A DNA stretch of 64,000 nucleotides, from assembly GCA_900078775.1 (NCBI GenBank), contig LT549889.1, positions 4,278,001 through 4,342,000 on the forward strand, given 5' to 3'. Source of the DNA: Mycolicibacterium aurum. Its GTDB lineage: Bacteria > Actinomycetota > Actinomycetes > Mycobacteriales > Mycobacteriaceae. A model generated the notes under the pieces. The model ran no database searches. It was given only the letters and a program-made list of their open reading frames with translations, and was not told where the DNA came from. Both the position numbers and the translations under genes were made by a program. Of the stretch, positions 10,614-18,612 are shown piece after piece. Position 1 is the stretch's first letter. Each line of letters begins with the position of its first letter.

Positions 10614-11830
10614 GCGCCCACCCGAAGAGCCGATCGGACACCCTCAGGCCGCTGGACTTCGGAGTGTTCATCACCCCGTTCCACCCGACCGGCCAGTCCC
10701 CCACGGTGGCGCTGCAGTACGACATGGAGCGGGTGGAGAAGCTGGACCGACTCGGCTACGACGAGGCGTGGTTCGGTGAACACCATTCCGGCGGTTACGA
10801 ACTCATCGCATGCCCGGAGATGTTCATCGCCGCGGCCGCCGAACGGACCCGGCACATCCGGTTCGGCACCGGGGTGGTGTCGCTGCCCTATCACCATCCG
10901 CTGATGGTGGCCGACCGCTGGGTACTGCTCGATCACCTGACCCGGGGCCGGGTGATGTTCGGTACCGGGCCGGGGGCACTGCCCTCGGACGCCTACATGA
11001 TGGGCATCGATCCGGTGGATCAGCGCCGGATGATGCAGGAGTCACTGGAGGCCATCCTGGCCCTGTTCCGGGCGGCCCCCGATGAACGCATCGACCGGCA
11101 GACCGACTGGTTCACGCTGCGCGACGCTGCCCTGCACATCCGCCCCTACACCTGGCCGTATCCGGAGATCTCCACGGCGGCAATGATTTCGCCGTCCGGG
11201 CCGCGACTGGCCGGGCAGCTGGGCACCTCGCTGCTGTCGTTGTCGATGTCGGTGCCCGGCGGCGTCGCGGCCGTGGAGACCACATGGGACATCGTCACCG
11301 AGCAGGCACTCAAGTCCGGACGCGAGGCGCCCGGCCGTGCGGACTGGCGGGTGCTGGGCATCGTGCACGTCGCCGACACCAAGGAGCAGGCCATCGAGGA
11401 CTGCACCTACGGGCTGCAGGACTTCGCGAACTACTTCGGTGCGGCCGGGTTCGTACCATTGGCCAACGCCACCGACGGCCAAGCCACCGATGCCCGCCAA
11501 TTCGTCGAAGACTATGCCGCCAAGGGCAATTGCTGCATCGGCACCACCGACGAGGCCATCACCTACATCCAGGATCTGCTGGACCGGTCCGGCGGATTCG
11601 GCACCTTCCTGCTGCTGGGTCATGACTGGGCCTCCCCGGCCGCGACGTACCACTCCTATGAGCTGTTCGCCCGGGAGGTCATCCCGCACTTCAAGGGGCA
11701 GCTCACCGCGCCACGCGCATCGCACGACTGGGCCAAGGGCATGCGCGATCAACTGCTGGGCCGGGCCGGGCAGGCCATCGTGAACGCCATCACCGAGGCC
11801 GCCTCCGACCACGAACACGACAAGAGCTGA
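10610..11830 (+). CDS. Luciferase-like (LLM class) flavin-dependent monooxygenase
   Basis: A 406-residue TIM-barrel flavoprotein of the bacterial luciferase superfamily. It shows LDFGVFITPFHP at the N-terminus, DEAWFGEHHSGGYE, FGTGVVSLPYHHPLMVADR and DHLTRGRVMFGTGPGALPSDA, all typical of the limonene/alkane monooxygenase-like branch. It would use reduced FMN supplied by a partner reductase; F420 use is possible in this superfamily but not decided by the sequence. The GTG start overlaps ephA (GTGA), and the stop overlaps the next dehydrogenase (TGATG), giving a three-gene oxidation cassette. Substrate unknown. Confidence 0.9.
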   Translation: MSAHPKSRSDTLRPLDFGVFITPFHPTGQSPTVALQYDMERVEKLDRLGYDEAWFGEHHSGGYELIACPEMFIAAAAERTRHIRFGTGVVSLPYHHPLMVADRWVLLDHLTRGRVMFGTGPGALPSDAYMMGIDPVDQRRMMQESLEAILALFRAAPDERIDRQTDWFTLRDAALHIRPYTWPYPEISTAAMISPSGPRLAGQLGTSLLSLSMSVPGGVAAVETTWDIVTEQALKSGREAPGRADWRVLGIVHVADTKEQAIEDCTYGLQDFANYFGAAGFVPLANATDGQATDARQFVEDYAAKGNCCIGTTDEAITYIQDLLDRSGGFGTFLLLGHDWASPAATYHSYELFAREVIPHFKGQLTAPRASHDWAKGMRDQLLGRAGQAIVNAITEAASDHEHDKS

Positions 11831-12846
11831 TGCGCAGCGCGGTGCTGCGGGGTGGCCGGATGCTGGTGCGCGAGGACGTGCCCGAACCGACGCCCGGTCC
11901 GGGTCAGGTGCTGGTAGCGGTGAAGGCGTGCGGAATCTGCGGCTCCGACCTGCATTTCGCCTCGCATGGGCACGAGATGCTGGCCGCGGGCGCGGAGATG
12001 GAGGGCATGCCCGACACCCTGTCCGGTGTCGACCTGGCGGCCGACGTGTTCATGGGCCACGAGTTCAGCGCCGAGATCCTGGAGGCCGGACCGGGTACCG
12101 ACACACCCCCGCCCGGCACCCTGGTCACCTCGGTGCCGGTGCTGGTGACCCCGGGAGGGCTGGACATGATCGTCTACAGCAACAGCACCGTCGGCGGCTA
12201 CTCCGAGCGCATGCTGCTCTCGGCGCCGCTACTGCTGCCGGTGCCCAACGGCCTGGACGCCCGTCACGCAGCGCTGACCGAGCCGATGGCCGTCGGCCTG
12301 CACGCGGTGAACACCTCGAAGATCGAGCGCGGGGAGTCGGCACTGGTCATCGGGTGCGGGCCCATCGGGATCGCGATCATCGCAGCGCTGCGGTACCGCG
12401 GCGTGGAAAACATTGTGGCGGCGGACTTCTCCCCCACCCGCCGGGCGTTGGCCGAGACGGCGGGCGCGCATCTGAGCGTCGATCCCGCGCAGGATTCCCC
12501 GTTTCACCGGAGCACCCCGGCGGTGGTGTTCGAGGCCGTCGGCGCGCCGGGGGTCATCGACGACGTGTTGCGCCGGGCACCGGCCGGGGCGCGGGTGGTG
12601 GTGGCGGGGGTGTGCATGCAGCCCGACACCGTGCACCCGTTCTTCGCCAGCGCCAAGCAGATCAGCCTGCACTTCGTATTCGGTTACGACCCTGGCGAGT
12701 TCGCCGAGTCCCTGCGCGCGATCGCCGAGGGTGAGATCGACGTCGCGCCGCTGATCACCGGCGAGGTGGGTCTGGACGGGGTCGCCGATGCCTTCGACGC
12801 GCTGGCCGACCCGGACCGGCACTGCAAGATCGTGGTCACTCCGTGA
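11830..12846 (+). CDS. Zinc-binding medium-chain alcohol dehydrogenase
   Basis: A 338-residue MDR-family oxidoreductase. Catalytic zinc ligands are visible as CGICGSDLHF (Cys near 37) and GHEF. The Rossmann motif is VIGCGPIGIAIIAAL near 170. The four-Cys structural zinc loop is absent; the loop instead carries GLDMIVYSNSTVGGYSE, as in the threonine/sorbitol dehydrogenase-like branch. It is translationally coupled to the monooxygenase and so is likely to oxidise or reduce the same intermediate. The substrate cannot be read from sequence. Confidence 0.88.
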   Translation: MRSAVLRGGRMLVREDVPEPTPGPGQVLVAVKACGICGSDLHFASHGHEMLAAGAEMEGMPDTLSGVDLAADVFMGHEFSAEILEAGPGTDTPPPGTLVTSVPVLVTPGGLDMIVYSNSTVGGYSERMLLSAPLLLPVPNGLDARHAALTEPMAVGLHAVNTSKIERGESALVIGCGPIGIAIIAALRYRGVENIVAADFSPTRRALAETAGAHLSVDPAQDSPFHRSTPAVVFEAVGAPGVIDDVLRRAPAGARVVVAGVCMQPDTVHPFFASAKQISLHFVFGYDPGEFAESLRAIAEGEIDVAPLITGEVGLDGVADAFDALADPDRHCKIVVTP

Positions 12847-12863
12847 CCCATCGTGATGGTCAC
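12843..12863. terminator. Possible bidirectional hairpin between convergent genes
   Basis: GTGACC at 12843-12848 pairs with GGTCAC at 12858-12863, spanning the gap between two converging genes. There is no T tract, so this is only a weak intrinsic terminator candidate. Confidence 0.3.
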
Positions 12864-13738
12864 TCCTTGGCGAGCCCGGTCCCCACGAACATCGCGTTCT
12901 GCAGCCGATAGAGCGTGCCCGGCGCGATCGCCGCGCCGGCCAGGTACAGCGACCCCAGCGGGTTGTTCACCGACCGCGGGCGGCGACGGATGGCGTCGAC
13001 CAGCATGTCCACCCCCTCGTCCACGGTCAGTGAGGTGAACCCGCTCCAGTCGGTGGGCGCGATCATGTCGGTCTTCACCAGCGGCAGGTGCACGTTGGTG
13101 AATTCGATGTCGTCGCCCAGGCTTTCGACCGCGGCGACCCGGAAGAACGCCTCCAGCGCAGCCTTCGACGCGATGTACGCGGAGAACGTGGGCAGGTTGG
13201 ACAGCACCCCGACCGAGGAGCTGTGCACGATGTGCCCGGATCCGCGTCTGCGCATCTCGGGCAGCAGCCGCAGGGTCAGGCCCACCGCGGCCAGGTAGTT
13301 CAGCCGGATGGTGCGCTCGTAGTCGTGCAGCCGGTCCTCCGAGGCCGCCACCGAACGCATGATGGACCGGCCCGCATTGCTGACGAAGATGTCCGGCGCA
13401 CCGTGGCGGTCCAGTACGGTCTGCGCGACGGCGTCGATTCCGTCCTGATCGGCGAGATCACCGACCACCGCGTCAGCGCTCCCGCCGGCCGCCTCGATGG
13501 AGGCGACCACCTCGGCGAGTTCCTCGGCCCGGCGCGCGGTGATCACGGTCGTGGCGCCCGCGGCCGCCACCCGCTGCGCGAGCCCGCGCCCGATCCCGCT
13601 GGAGGCGCCGGTGATGAACACCACCCGTCCGTTCACCCGCGCCGCCAAGGACGGGGTGAGCGGCCGCGGGATGGGCGCCGGTTTGGTCAGCACGTTGATC
13701 GAGTAGCGCAGCGCGTCGATCAATTGTCTGGGTGCCAT
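12860..13738 (-). CDS. Short-chain dehydrogenase/reductase
   Basis: A 292-residue SDR with the nucleotide-binding TGASSGIGRG near 43-52, the NAG motif in VSNAGRS, catalytic Ser in HSSSVGV and the YIASK active-site pair. A short N-terminal extension (residues 1-35) precedes the Rossmann fold, and the C-terminal tail is hydrophobic; this layout is common in mycobacterial SDRs acting on lipids or steroids. It lies 3 bases downstream of the CoA-transferase gene on the same strand, so the two probably form an operon. Confidence 0.9.
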   Translation of the reverse strand: MAPRQLIDALRYSINVLTKPAPIPRPLTPSLAARVNGRVVFITGASSGIGRGLAQRVAAAGATTVITARRAEELAEVVASIEAAGGSADAVVGDLADQDGIDAVAQTVLDRHGAPDIFVSNAGRSIMRSVAASEDRLHDYERTIRLNYLAAVGLTLRLLPEMRRRGSGHIVHSSSVGVLSNLPTFSAYIASKAALEAFFRVAAVESLGDDIEFTNVHLPLVKTDMIAPTDWSGFTSLTVDEGVDMLVDAIRRRPRSVNNPLGSLYLAGAAIAPGTLYRLQNAMFVGTGLAKE

Positions 13739-13741
13739 CGG

Positions 13742-14941
13742 TCAGGACCCCTTTCCCACGACGCCGGCTGCGCGCAGCTCGGCGATCTGTTCGTCGGTGT
13801 GGCCGAATTCGGCCAGCACCTTGCCGGTGTGCTCGCCGAGCGCGGGCACCGGGCCCATCCGCAGTTCGACGTCCCGGAAGGTCATCGGCGGCAGCACCGC
13901 GCGGATCGGTCCGGCCTCGGTGGCCACCTCGCGCCACCGGTCCCGCGCGGCCAGCTGCGGGTGCGCGATCAGGGCCGCCATATCGTTGAGTTCGGCGGCC
14001 GGAATCCCACTGTGCGCCAACATCTCGTCGAGTTCTGCGGTGCCGAAGCGGCGAGTCTGCGCGGCGACGGCGGCGTCCACCTCACCGCGGTGCCGCACCC
14101 GTTCGACGTTGGTCACGAACCGCGGGTCCTCGGCCAGTTCCGGTCGGCCGAACACCTCGGTGACCAGTGTGCGCCAGCCGCGGTCGTTCTGCACCCCGAT
14201 GAGGATCTGACCGTCGGCGGTCGGATAGGCGTCGTACGGCGCGATGGCGGCGTGCGACAGGCCCATCCGCGGCAACTGCACATCCTGGTACATCCGCATG
14301 TACATCGGGTGGCCCAACCATTCCACCGTCGCGTCGAACATCGACACGTCGACGGTGGCACCTCCCCCGGTGCGCATCCGGCGCAGCAGGGCGGCTTGCA
14401 CGGCGGTCAACGCGTAGAGCCCGGCGGCGATATCGGATGACGGCACACCGGTTTTGGCTGCGGCCTCGGGTGTACCGGTGATCGAGCACAGCCCGGTCTC
14501 GGCCTGGACCAGCATGTCGTAGGCCTTGCGGTCGCGGTGCGGGCCCGCCGTGCCGTACCCGGTCATGTTCACCACGATCAGGCCCGGGTGGTCGCGGCGC
14601 AGCTCGTCGGCGCCCAGGCCGAGGCGCTCGGCGGCGCCGGGAGCCAGGTTCTGGATGAACACATCTGCTCCGGAGATGAGTTGCCGCAACGCTTTGCGGC
14701 CGCGCTCGTCCTTGAGGTCGAGGGCGACGGATTCCTTACCACGGTTGAGCCAGACGAAATGCGAGGCCAGCCCGTGCACCGCGGTGTCATAGTGGCGGGC
14801 GAAATCGCCTTCCCCGACCCGCTCCACCTTGATCACCCGGGCCCCGAGGTCGGCCAGGTGCCGACCGGCGATCGGCGCCGCGACCGCCTGTTCCAGGCTC
14901 ACCACAGTGATGCCGGCCAGCGGCAGTTCCCCGGAATCCAT
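13742..14941 (-). CDS. Class III (CaiB/BaiF) acyl-CoA transferase
   Basis: Moves CoA between a donor thioester and a carboxylic acid. The 399-residue protein has the family start LAGITVVSLEQAVAAPIAGRHLADLGARVIKVE, NRGKESVALDLK, and KAYDMLVQAETG containing the presumed catalytic Asp that forms the mixed anhydride. GGATVDVSMFD follows. GGGAGA sits 6 bases before the ATG and supports the start. Its operon partner is the SDR, which suggests activation and oxidation of a carboxylic acid, perhaps products of the divergent epoxide hydrolase/monooxygenase set. Confidence 0.9.
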   Translation of the reverse strand: MDSGELPLAGITVVSLEQAVAAPIAGRHLADLGARVIKVERVGEGDFARHYDTAVHGLASHFVWLNRGKESVALDLKDERGRKALRQLISGADVFIQNLAPGAAERLGLGADELRRDHPGLIVVNMTGYGTAGPHRDRKAYDMLVQAETGLCSITGTPEAAAKTGVPSSDIAAGLYALTAVQAALLRRMRTGGGATVDVSMFDATVEWLGHPMYMRMYQDVQLPRMGLSHAAIAPYDAYPTADGQILIGVQNDRGWRTLVTEVFGRPELAEDPRFVTNVERVRHRGEVDAAVAAQTRRFGTAELDEMLAHSGIPAAELNDMAALIAHPQLAARDRWREVATEAGPIRAVLPPMTFRDVELRMGPVPALGEHTGKVLAEFGHTDEQIAELRAAGVVGKGS

Positions 14942-15042
14942 CGGCTGTCTCCCAGGCGCGACATCCGCGCCAGTGCTCGTTGACGACTGTGCAATACCGC
15001 AACACCGTAGTTGAGCTCACCGGCGCGGGTCCGGGCAGCCGT

Positions 15043-15048
15043 TAGGGT
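15043..15048 (+). promoter_or_regulatory. -10 hexamer of leaderless lpqG
   Basis: TAGGGT ends 7 bases before base 15055, placing the predicted transcription start at or one base before the lpqG ATG at 15056. Confidence 0.55.
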
Positions 15049-15055
15049 TTCAGGC

Positions 15056-15793
15056 ATGACCCTCGCGAAACGATTGCCGGTCCGTGCCTGCCTCACCCTG
15101 GCCGCGGCGGCCGTGGCCGTCGGGGTGGCCGGCTGCGATGCGACCGCCGGACCGGCGGCCGGCGGCGACACGCCCGCGGCGGCCCGCCAGGTGACGGTCG
15201 TCGGATCCGGGGAAGTGCAGGGCACCCCGGACACCCTGACCGTGTCGGCCGCCATGGAGGCCGCCGCCGCCGATGTGACCGGCGCGCTCAACCAGACCAG
15301 CCAGCGCCAGCAGGCAGTCATCGACGCCCTGCGCGGTGCCGGGGTGGACGCCAAGGACATCAGCACCACCCAGGTGTCGCTGCAGCCCCAGTACGGCCCC
15401 GACGGCAGCACCATCTCCGCCTACCGGGCCTCCAACGCCATCGACGTGACGATCCGCGACGCCGAGCGTGCCTCGGACCTGCTGGCCCTGATCGTCACCA
15501 CCGGTGGGGACTCCACCCGGATCAACTCGGTGAACTATTCGATCGCCGACGATTCGGAACTGGTGCGCGACGCGCGCAGCCGCGCCTTCGAGGACGCCAG
15601 GGACCGCGCCCAGCAGTATGCGGAGTTGTCCGGGCTGACCCTCGGTGACGTCATCTCCATCTCGGAGGCGGATTCATCGCAGCCTCCGCCGCCGGTGCCG
15701 ATGCCGCGGGCCGCGATGGCCGAGTCGGTGCCGCTGTCACCGGGCGAACAGAGCGTCGGCTTCTCCGTGACGGTGGTGTGGGAACTGAGCTGA
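15056..15793 (+). CDS. lpqG: SIMPL-domain lipoprotein (LpqG-like)
   Basis: A 245-residue secreted lipoprotein. The signal peptide MTLAKRLPVRACLTL... ends in lipobox VAGC near residue 27, so the Cys should be acylated and anchored outside the membrane. The remainder is a SIMPL (DUF541) domain, with VVGSGEVQGTPDTLTVSA at its start and repeated helical pairs after it. The exact role is unknown; in Gram-negatives the family is linked to envelope stress. The ATG at 15056 was chosen over an upstream in-frame start at 15011 because the -10 hexamer would place the earlier start outside the transcript. Confidence 0.88.
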   Translation: MTLAKRLPVRACLTLAAAAVAVGVAGCDATAGPAAGGDTPAAARQVTVVGSGEVQGTPDTLTVSAAMEAAAADVTGALNQTSQRQQAVIDALRGAGVDAKDISTTQVSLQPQYGPDGSTISAYRASNAIDVTIRDAERASDLLALIVTTGGDSTRINSVNYSIADDSELVRDARSRAFEDARDRAQQYAELSGLTLGDVISISEADSSQPPPPVPMPRAAMAESVPLSPGEQSVGFSVTVVWELS

Positions 15794-15858
15794 CCGGCTG
15801 AGCCGGCCGTCTGGACCACCCGCGCACCCGATCGGGCGCCGGCCGAACTGGCCGGCCG

Positions 15859-16434
15859 TTAGGGGGTCTCGTAGACCTTCGGCTCCAGCGTCCCGATGTA
15901 GGGCAGGTCGCGGTAGCGCTCTGCGTAGTCCAGGCCGTACCCGACGACGAACTCGTTGGGGATGTCGAAGCCGACGTACTCGACCTCGAGTTCGGCGCGC
16001 ACCGCATCGGGCTTGCGCAGCAGCGTGCACACCCGCAGCGAGCGCGGGTTCCGGGTGGCCAGGTTGCGCAGCAGCCAGGACAGCGTCAGCCCGGAGTCGA
16101 TGATGTCCTCGACGATCAGCACATCGCGGTTGTTGATGTCGCGGTCCAGGTCCTTGAGGATGCGCACCACACCCGAGGACGAGGTCGACGATCCATACGA
16201 GCTGACCGCCATGAACTCCAGCTGAGTGGGCACCGGGATGGCCCGCGCCAGGTCGGTGACGAACATGACCGCGCCCTTGAGCACCGTGATCAGCAGCAGA
16301 TCCTCGTCACCGGCACCGTCGCGGTAGTCGGCGGCGATCCGCTCGGCCAATTCGGCGGTCTTGGCTTTGACTTCTTCTTCGGACAGCAAGACCGACTTGA
16401 TGTCGCCGGGATACAACTCCGCAGTATCAGGCAC
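15859..16434 (-). CDS. hpt: Hypoxanthine-guanine phosphoribosyltransferase
   Basis: Purine salvage enzyme making IMP and GMP from PRPP. LLITVLKGAVMFVTDLAR is the flexible-loop/PPi region, SSYGSSTSSSG is the active-site loop, and VLIVEDIIDSGLTL is the PRPP signature with the catalytic Asp. GFDIPNEFVVGYGLDYAE binds the base. Two in-frame GTG codons exist (16440 and 16434). A TAGGCT hexamer occupies 16441-16446, directly next to the first GTG, so transcription should start at the second; 16434 was therefore chosen. Confidence 0.95.
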   Translation of the reverse strand: MPDTAELYPGDIKSVLLSEEEVKAKTAELAERIAADYRDGAGDEDLLLITVLKGAVMFVTDLARAIPVPTQLEFMAVSSYGSSTSSSGVVRILKDLDRDINNRDVLIVEDIIDSGLTLSWLLRNLATRNPRSLRVCTLLRKPDAVRAELEVEYVGFDIPNEFVVGYGLDYAERYRDLPYIGTLEPKVYETP

Positions 16435-16440
16435 GGTCAC

Positions 16441-16446
16441 AGCCTA
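16441..16446 (-). promoter_or_regulatory. -10 hexamer of leaderless hpt
   Basis: On the minus strand this reads TAGGCT. Seven bases downstream is 16434, the first base of an in-frame GTG, so hpt is predicted to be leaderless. Confidence 0.55.
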
Positions 16447-16456
16447 GCCGGGTTCA

Positions 16457-17413
16457 TCAGACGGCCTCGCGGTAGAGCACCAGAGCGCCGTGGCGCCGGC
16501 CCGCGAACAGCCGCTCCCGGACCAGCCCGCTTGGCACCGCGACCCCGCCCTGACCACGCCAGGAGGTGACCAGTGCGTCCACCGCGCGGATCTGGACGTC
16601 GGTGAGGTCGCAGGCACCGCCGTCGAGCAGCCAGGCCCGGATGACCCGGCGGCGGACCCCCACCGGCAGTTCGGACAGTCCGGCCACGTCCAGCCCGGCG
16701 CCGCGGCGCACCCCGGCACCGGCGGTCGCCGCCAGCTCGTCGAGGGTCTGCCCGTCCTCGCGCAGCGCGTTCGCGGTGCGGGCCAGCGCCTCGGCCACTC
16801 CGCCGCCGAGCACGTCCTCCAGCAGCGGCAGCACCTCGGTGCGCAGCCGGACTCGGGTGAACCGCGGGTCGGCGTTGTGCGGGTCCTGCCAGGGCTGCAG
16901 CCCGAGCTCGGCACAGGCCGCGACGGTGACCGCCCGCCGGACCCCGAGCAGCGGGCGCCCCCAGGGCGGGTCCCAGGCCCGCATCCCGGACAGCGACCGG
17001 GCCCCGGAGCCGCGGCCCAGACCCAGCAGCACCGTCTCGGCCTGATCGTCGAGGGTGTGCCCGAGCAGCACCGGCGCCTCACCGTGGGCGGACCGCAGGG
17101 CGCCGTAGCGCGCTGTGCGGGCCGCCGCCTCGGGACCGCCGTCGGAGCCTACTGTGACCGAAAGAACCTGTGCGTCAACACATCCCAGCTCGACGGCGGT
17201 GGCGCGCGCCCGTTCGGCGACGGCCGCCGATCCGGGCTGCAGGTTGTGGTCGACGATCAGCGCGGTGGTCGGCCGCACATCGGCGGCCACCGCGGTCAGC
17301 GCCAGCGAATCCGGCCCGCCGGACAGCGCCACACACCAGCGCGGGCCCGGATGCGTTCTACCGAACGCCGACACCGCGGCGCGCAGCTGCGCTACAGGAC
17401 CCGATCGATCCAT
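16457..17413 (-). CDS. tilS: tRNA(Ile)-lysidine synthase
   Basis: Modifies C34 of the CAU-anticodon tRNA-Ile to lysidine so that it reads AUA. The PP-loop ATP motif is VALSGGPDSLAL near residues 28-39, followed by IVDHNLQPGS and LGHTLDDQAETVLLGLGRGSG. The 318-residue protein is of the short actinobacterial type, with an abbreviated C-terminal domain. The start overlaps the 3' end of the metalloprotease gene by 22 bases, and the stop lies about 20 bases before hpt, which has its own promoter. Confidence 0.93.
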   Translation of the reverse strand: MDRSGPVAQLRAAVSAFGRTHPGPRWCVALSGGPDSLALTAVAADVRPTTALIVDHNLQPGSAAVAERARATAVELGCVDAQVLSVTVGSDGGPEAAARTARYGALRSAHGEAPVLLGHTLDDQAETVLLGLGRGSGARSLSGMRAWDPPWGRPLLGVRRAVTVAACAELGLQPWQDPHNADPRFTRVRLRTEVLPLLEDVLGGGVAEALARTANALREDGQTLDELAATAGAGVRRGAGLDVAGLSELPVGVRRRVIRAWLLDGGACDLTDVQIRAVDALVTSWRGQGGVAVPSGLVRERLFAGRRHGALVLYREAV

Positions 17414-18612
17414 CGCTGCGGTTCTTCGATCTCCGCCGGCAGCGGCAGGGTTTCGGCGTCGGTCCAGATGGCGTTGAAGCGGTCCATGCCGACCCGGCCC
17501 ACCACCTCGTCGACGAACACCTTGCCCCGGGTGTACTGGCTGAGCTTGGCGTCGAAGCCGAGCAGGGTGCGGATGATGCGTTGCAGCGGTGGCTGTTTGC
17601 GTTGCCTGCGGTCATCGAAGCGGCGCCGGATGGTGGCCACCGAGGGCACCACCGCGGGCCCGACGGCGTCCATGACGTGCTCGGCGTGGCCCTCCAGCAG
17701 GGTGCCCAGCACCAGCAGCCGGTCCAGCGCCTGTCGTTGCGGCTCGGCCTGCACGGCCCGCAGCAGGCCGATCACCCCGGCGGCGTTCGCTTCCGCCGGT
17801 TCGCCGCTGCGCTGTTTGCGGACATACTCACCGAGCCGCCCGATGACCTCGCCGACCTGCTCCCCGGCATCGTCGGTGAGCGCGGCCAACGACTCGGACA
17901 TGTGATCGGCCAGCCACGGGTTGGCCCGGAACTGCACCCGGTGGGTCACCTCGTGCAGGCACACCCACAGCCGGAAGTCTGCGGGGTTGACGCGCAACTG
18001 TCGCTCCACCGCGATGACGTTCGGGTAGACCAACAGCAGCTGCCCGGGCCGGTCACCAGCCGCACCACCGGCTCCATTCCCCGAGTCGCTGCGCTCCTGC
18101 CCACCGGCTCCATTCCCCGGGTCGCTGCGCTCCTGCCCACCGGCTCCATTCCCCGGGTCGCTGCGCTCCTGCCCGCCGGCTCCATTCCCCGGGTCGCTGC
18201 GCTCCTGCCCACCGGCGAACGGGTCGTACTGGCCCAGGATCCCGGAGGAGATGAACGCCAGCACCGCGCCGGTCTGGGCGCCGGCCACCTTGGCGGCCAC
18301 CGCGGCGGCCGCCCCCTTCGAGGTGGCCTCCCCGCCACCGGTCATCACCTTCATCGACTCGGTCGCCGCATGCACCCATTGCGACCGGTCGATGACCCGG
18401 GCTTCGGGCACCTCGGCGCCCTCGTTCAAGCGGGTGACCTCGCGCACCGGCAGTTCGGCGGCGCGGGCGGACGCGGCGAGTTGGGCGATCGCCTGATTTC
18501 GGGTGTATTCGGTGGTGGGCGGGGCCGGCCGGCTCAGCTTGGCGCCGACCCCGGCGGCGAACGGCCAGTCGACGGCGGCGCCGACGCTGGAGCCGGACCT
18601 GGAATCACTCAT
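17392..18612 (-). CDS. DUF2342-family zinc metalloprotease with inserted 12-residue repeats
   Basis: A 406-residue zincin-like protein (Rv3626c type, often labelled F420-biosynthesis-associated). The metal motif is LHEVTHRVQF (HExxH), with a downstream LEGHAEHVMD that may supply the third ligand. Between an Ala-rich helix and the catalytic part lies an insert of four copies of GGQERSDPGNGA (the last has Ser for Pro). This insert corresponds to the DNA repeat at 18065-18208. It looks disordered and is unlikely to be part of the fold. The ATG at 18612 overlaps the dacB stop as ATGA and was preferred to an in-frame ATG three codons upstream. Confidence 0.88.
   Translation of the reverse strand: MSDSRSGSSVGAAVDWPFAAGVGAKLSRPAPPTTEYTRNQAIAQLAASARAAELPVREVTRLNEGAEVPEARVIDRSQWVHAATESMKVMTGGGEATSKGAAAAVAAKVAGAQTGAVLAFISSGILGQYDPFAGGQERSDPGNGAGGQERSDPGNGAGGQERSDPGNGAGGQERSDSGNGAGGAAGDRPGQLLLVYPNVIAVERQLRVNPADFRLWVCLHEVTHRVQFRANPWLADHMSESLAALTDDAGEQVGEVIGRLGEYVRKQRSGEPAEANAAGVIGLLRAVQAEPQRQALDRLLVLGTLLEGHAEHVMDAVGPAVVPSVATIRRRFDDRRQRKQPPLQRIIRTLLGFDAKLSQYTRGKVFVDEVVGRVGMDRFNAIWTDAETLPLPAEIEEPQRWIDRVL
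18065..18208. repeat. 36-bp tandem repeat, four units, inside the metalloprotease gene
   Basis: Units lie at 18065-18100, 18101-18136, 18137-18172 and 18173-18208, followed by a short partial match. They are nearly identical: one A/G change in unit 1 and one in unit 4. The 36-base length keeps the frame. Read on the minus strand, the core is GAGCGCAGCGAC followed by ATGGAGCC; a related core is found at 36562-36630. Confidence 0.95.

Noticed and set aside
15794..15858. GC-rich inverted repeats between lpqG and hpt as terminators
   Set aside because: Several short overlapping hairpins but no T tract and no single dominant stem.
18065..18208. Repeat array looking like a short CRISPR
   Set aside because: The 36-bp units are contiguous with no spacers and keep the reading frame of a protein gene.
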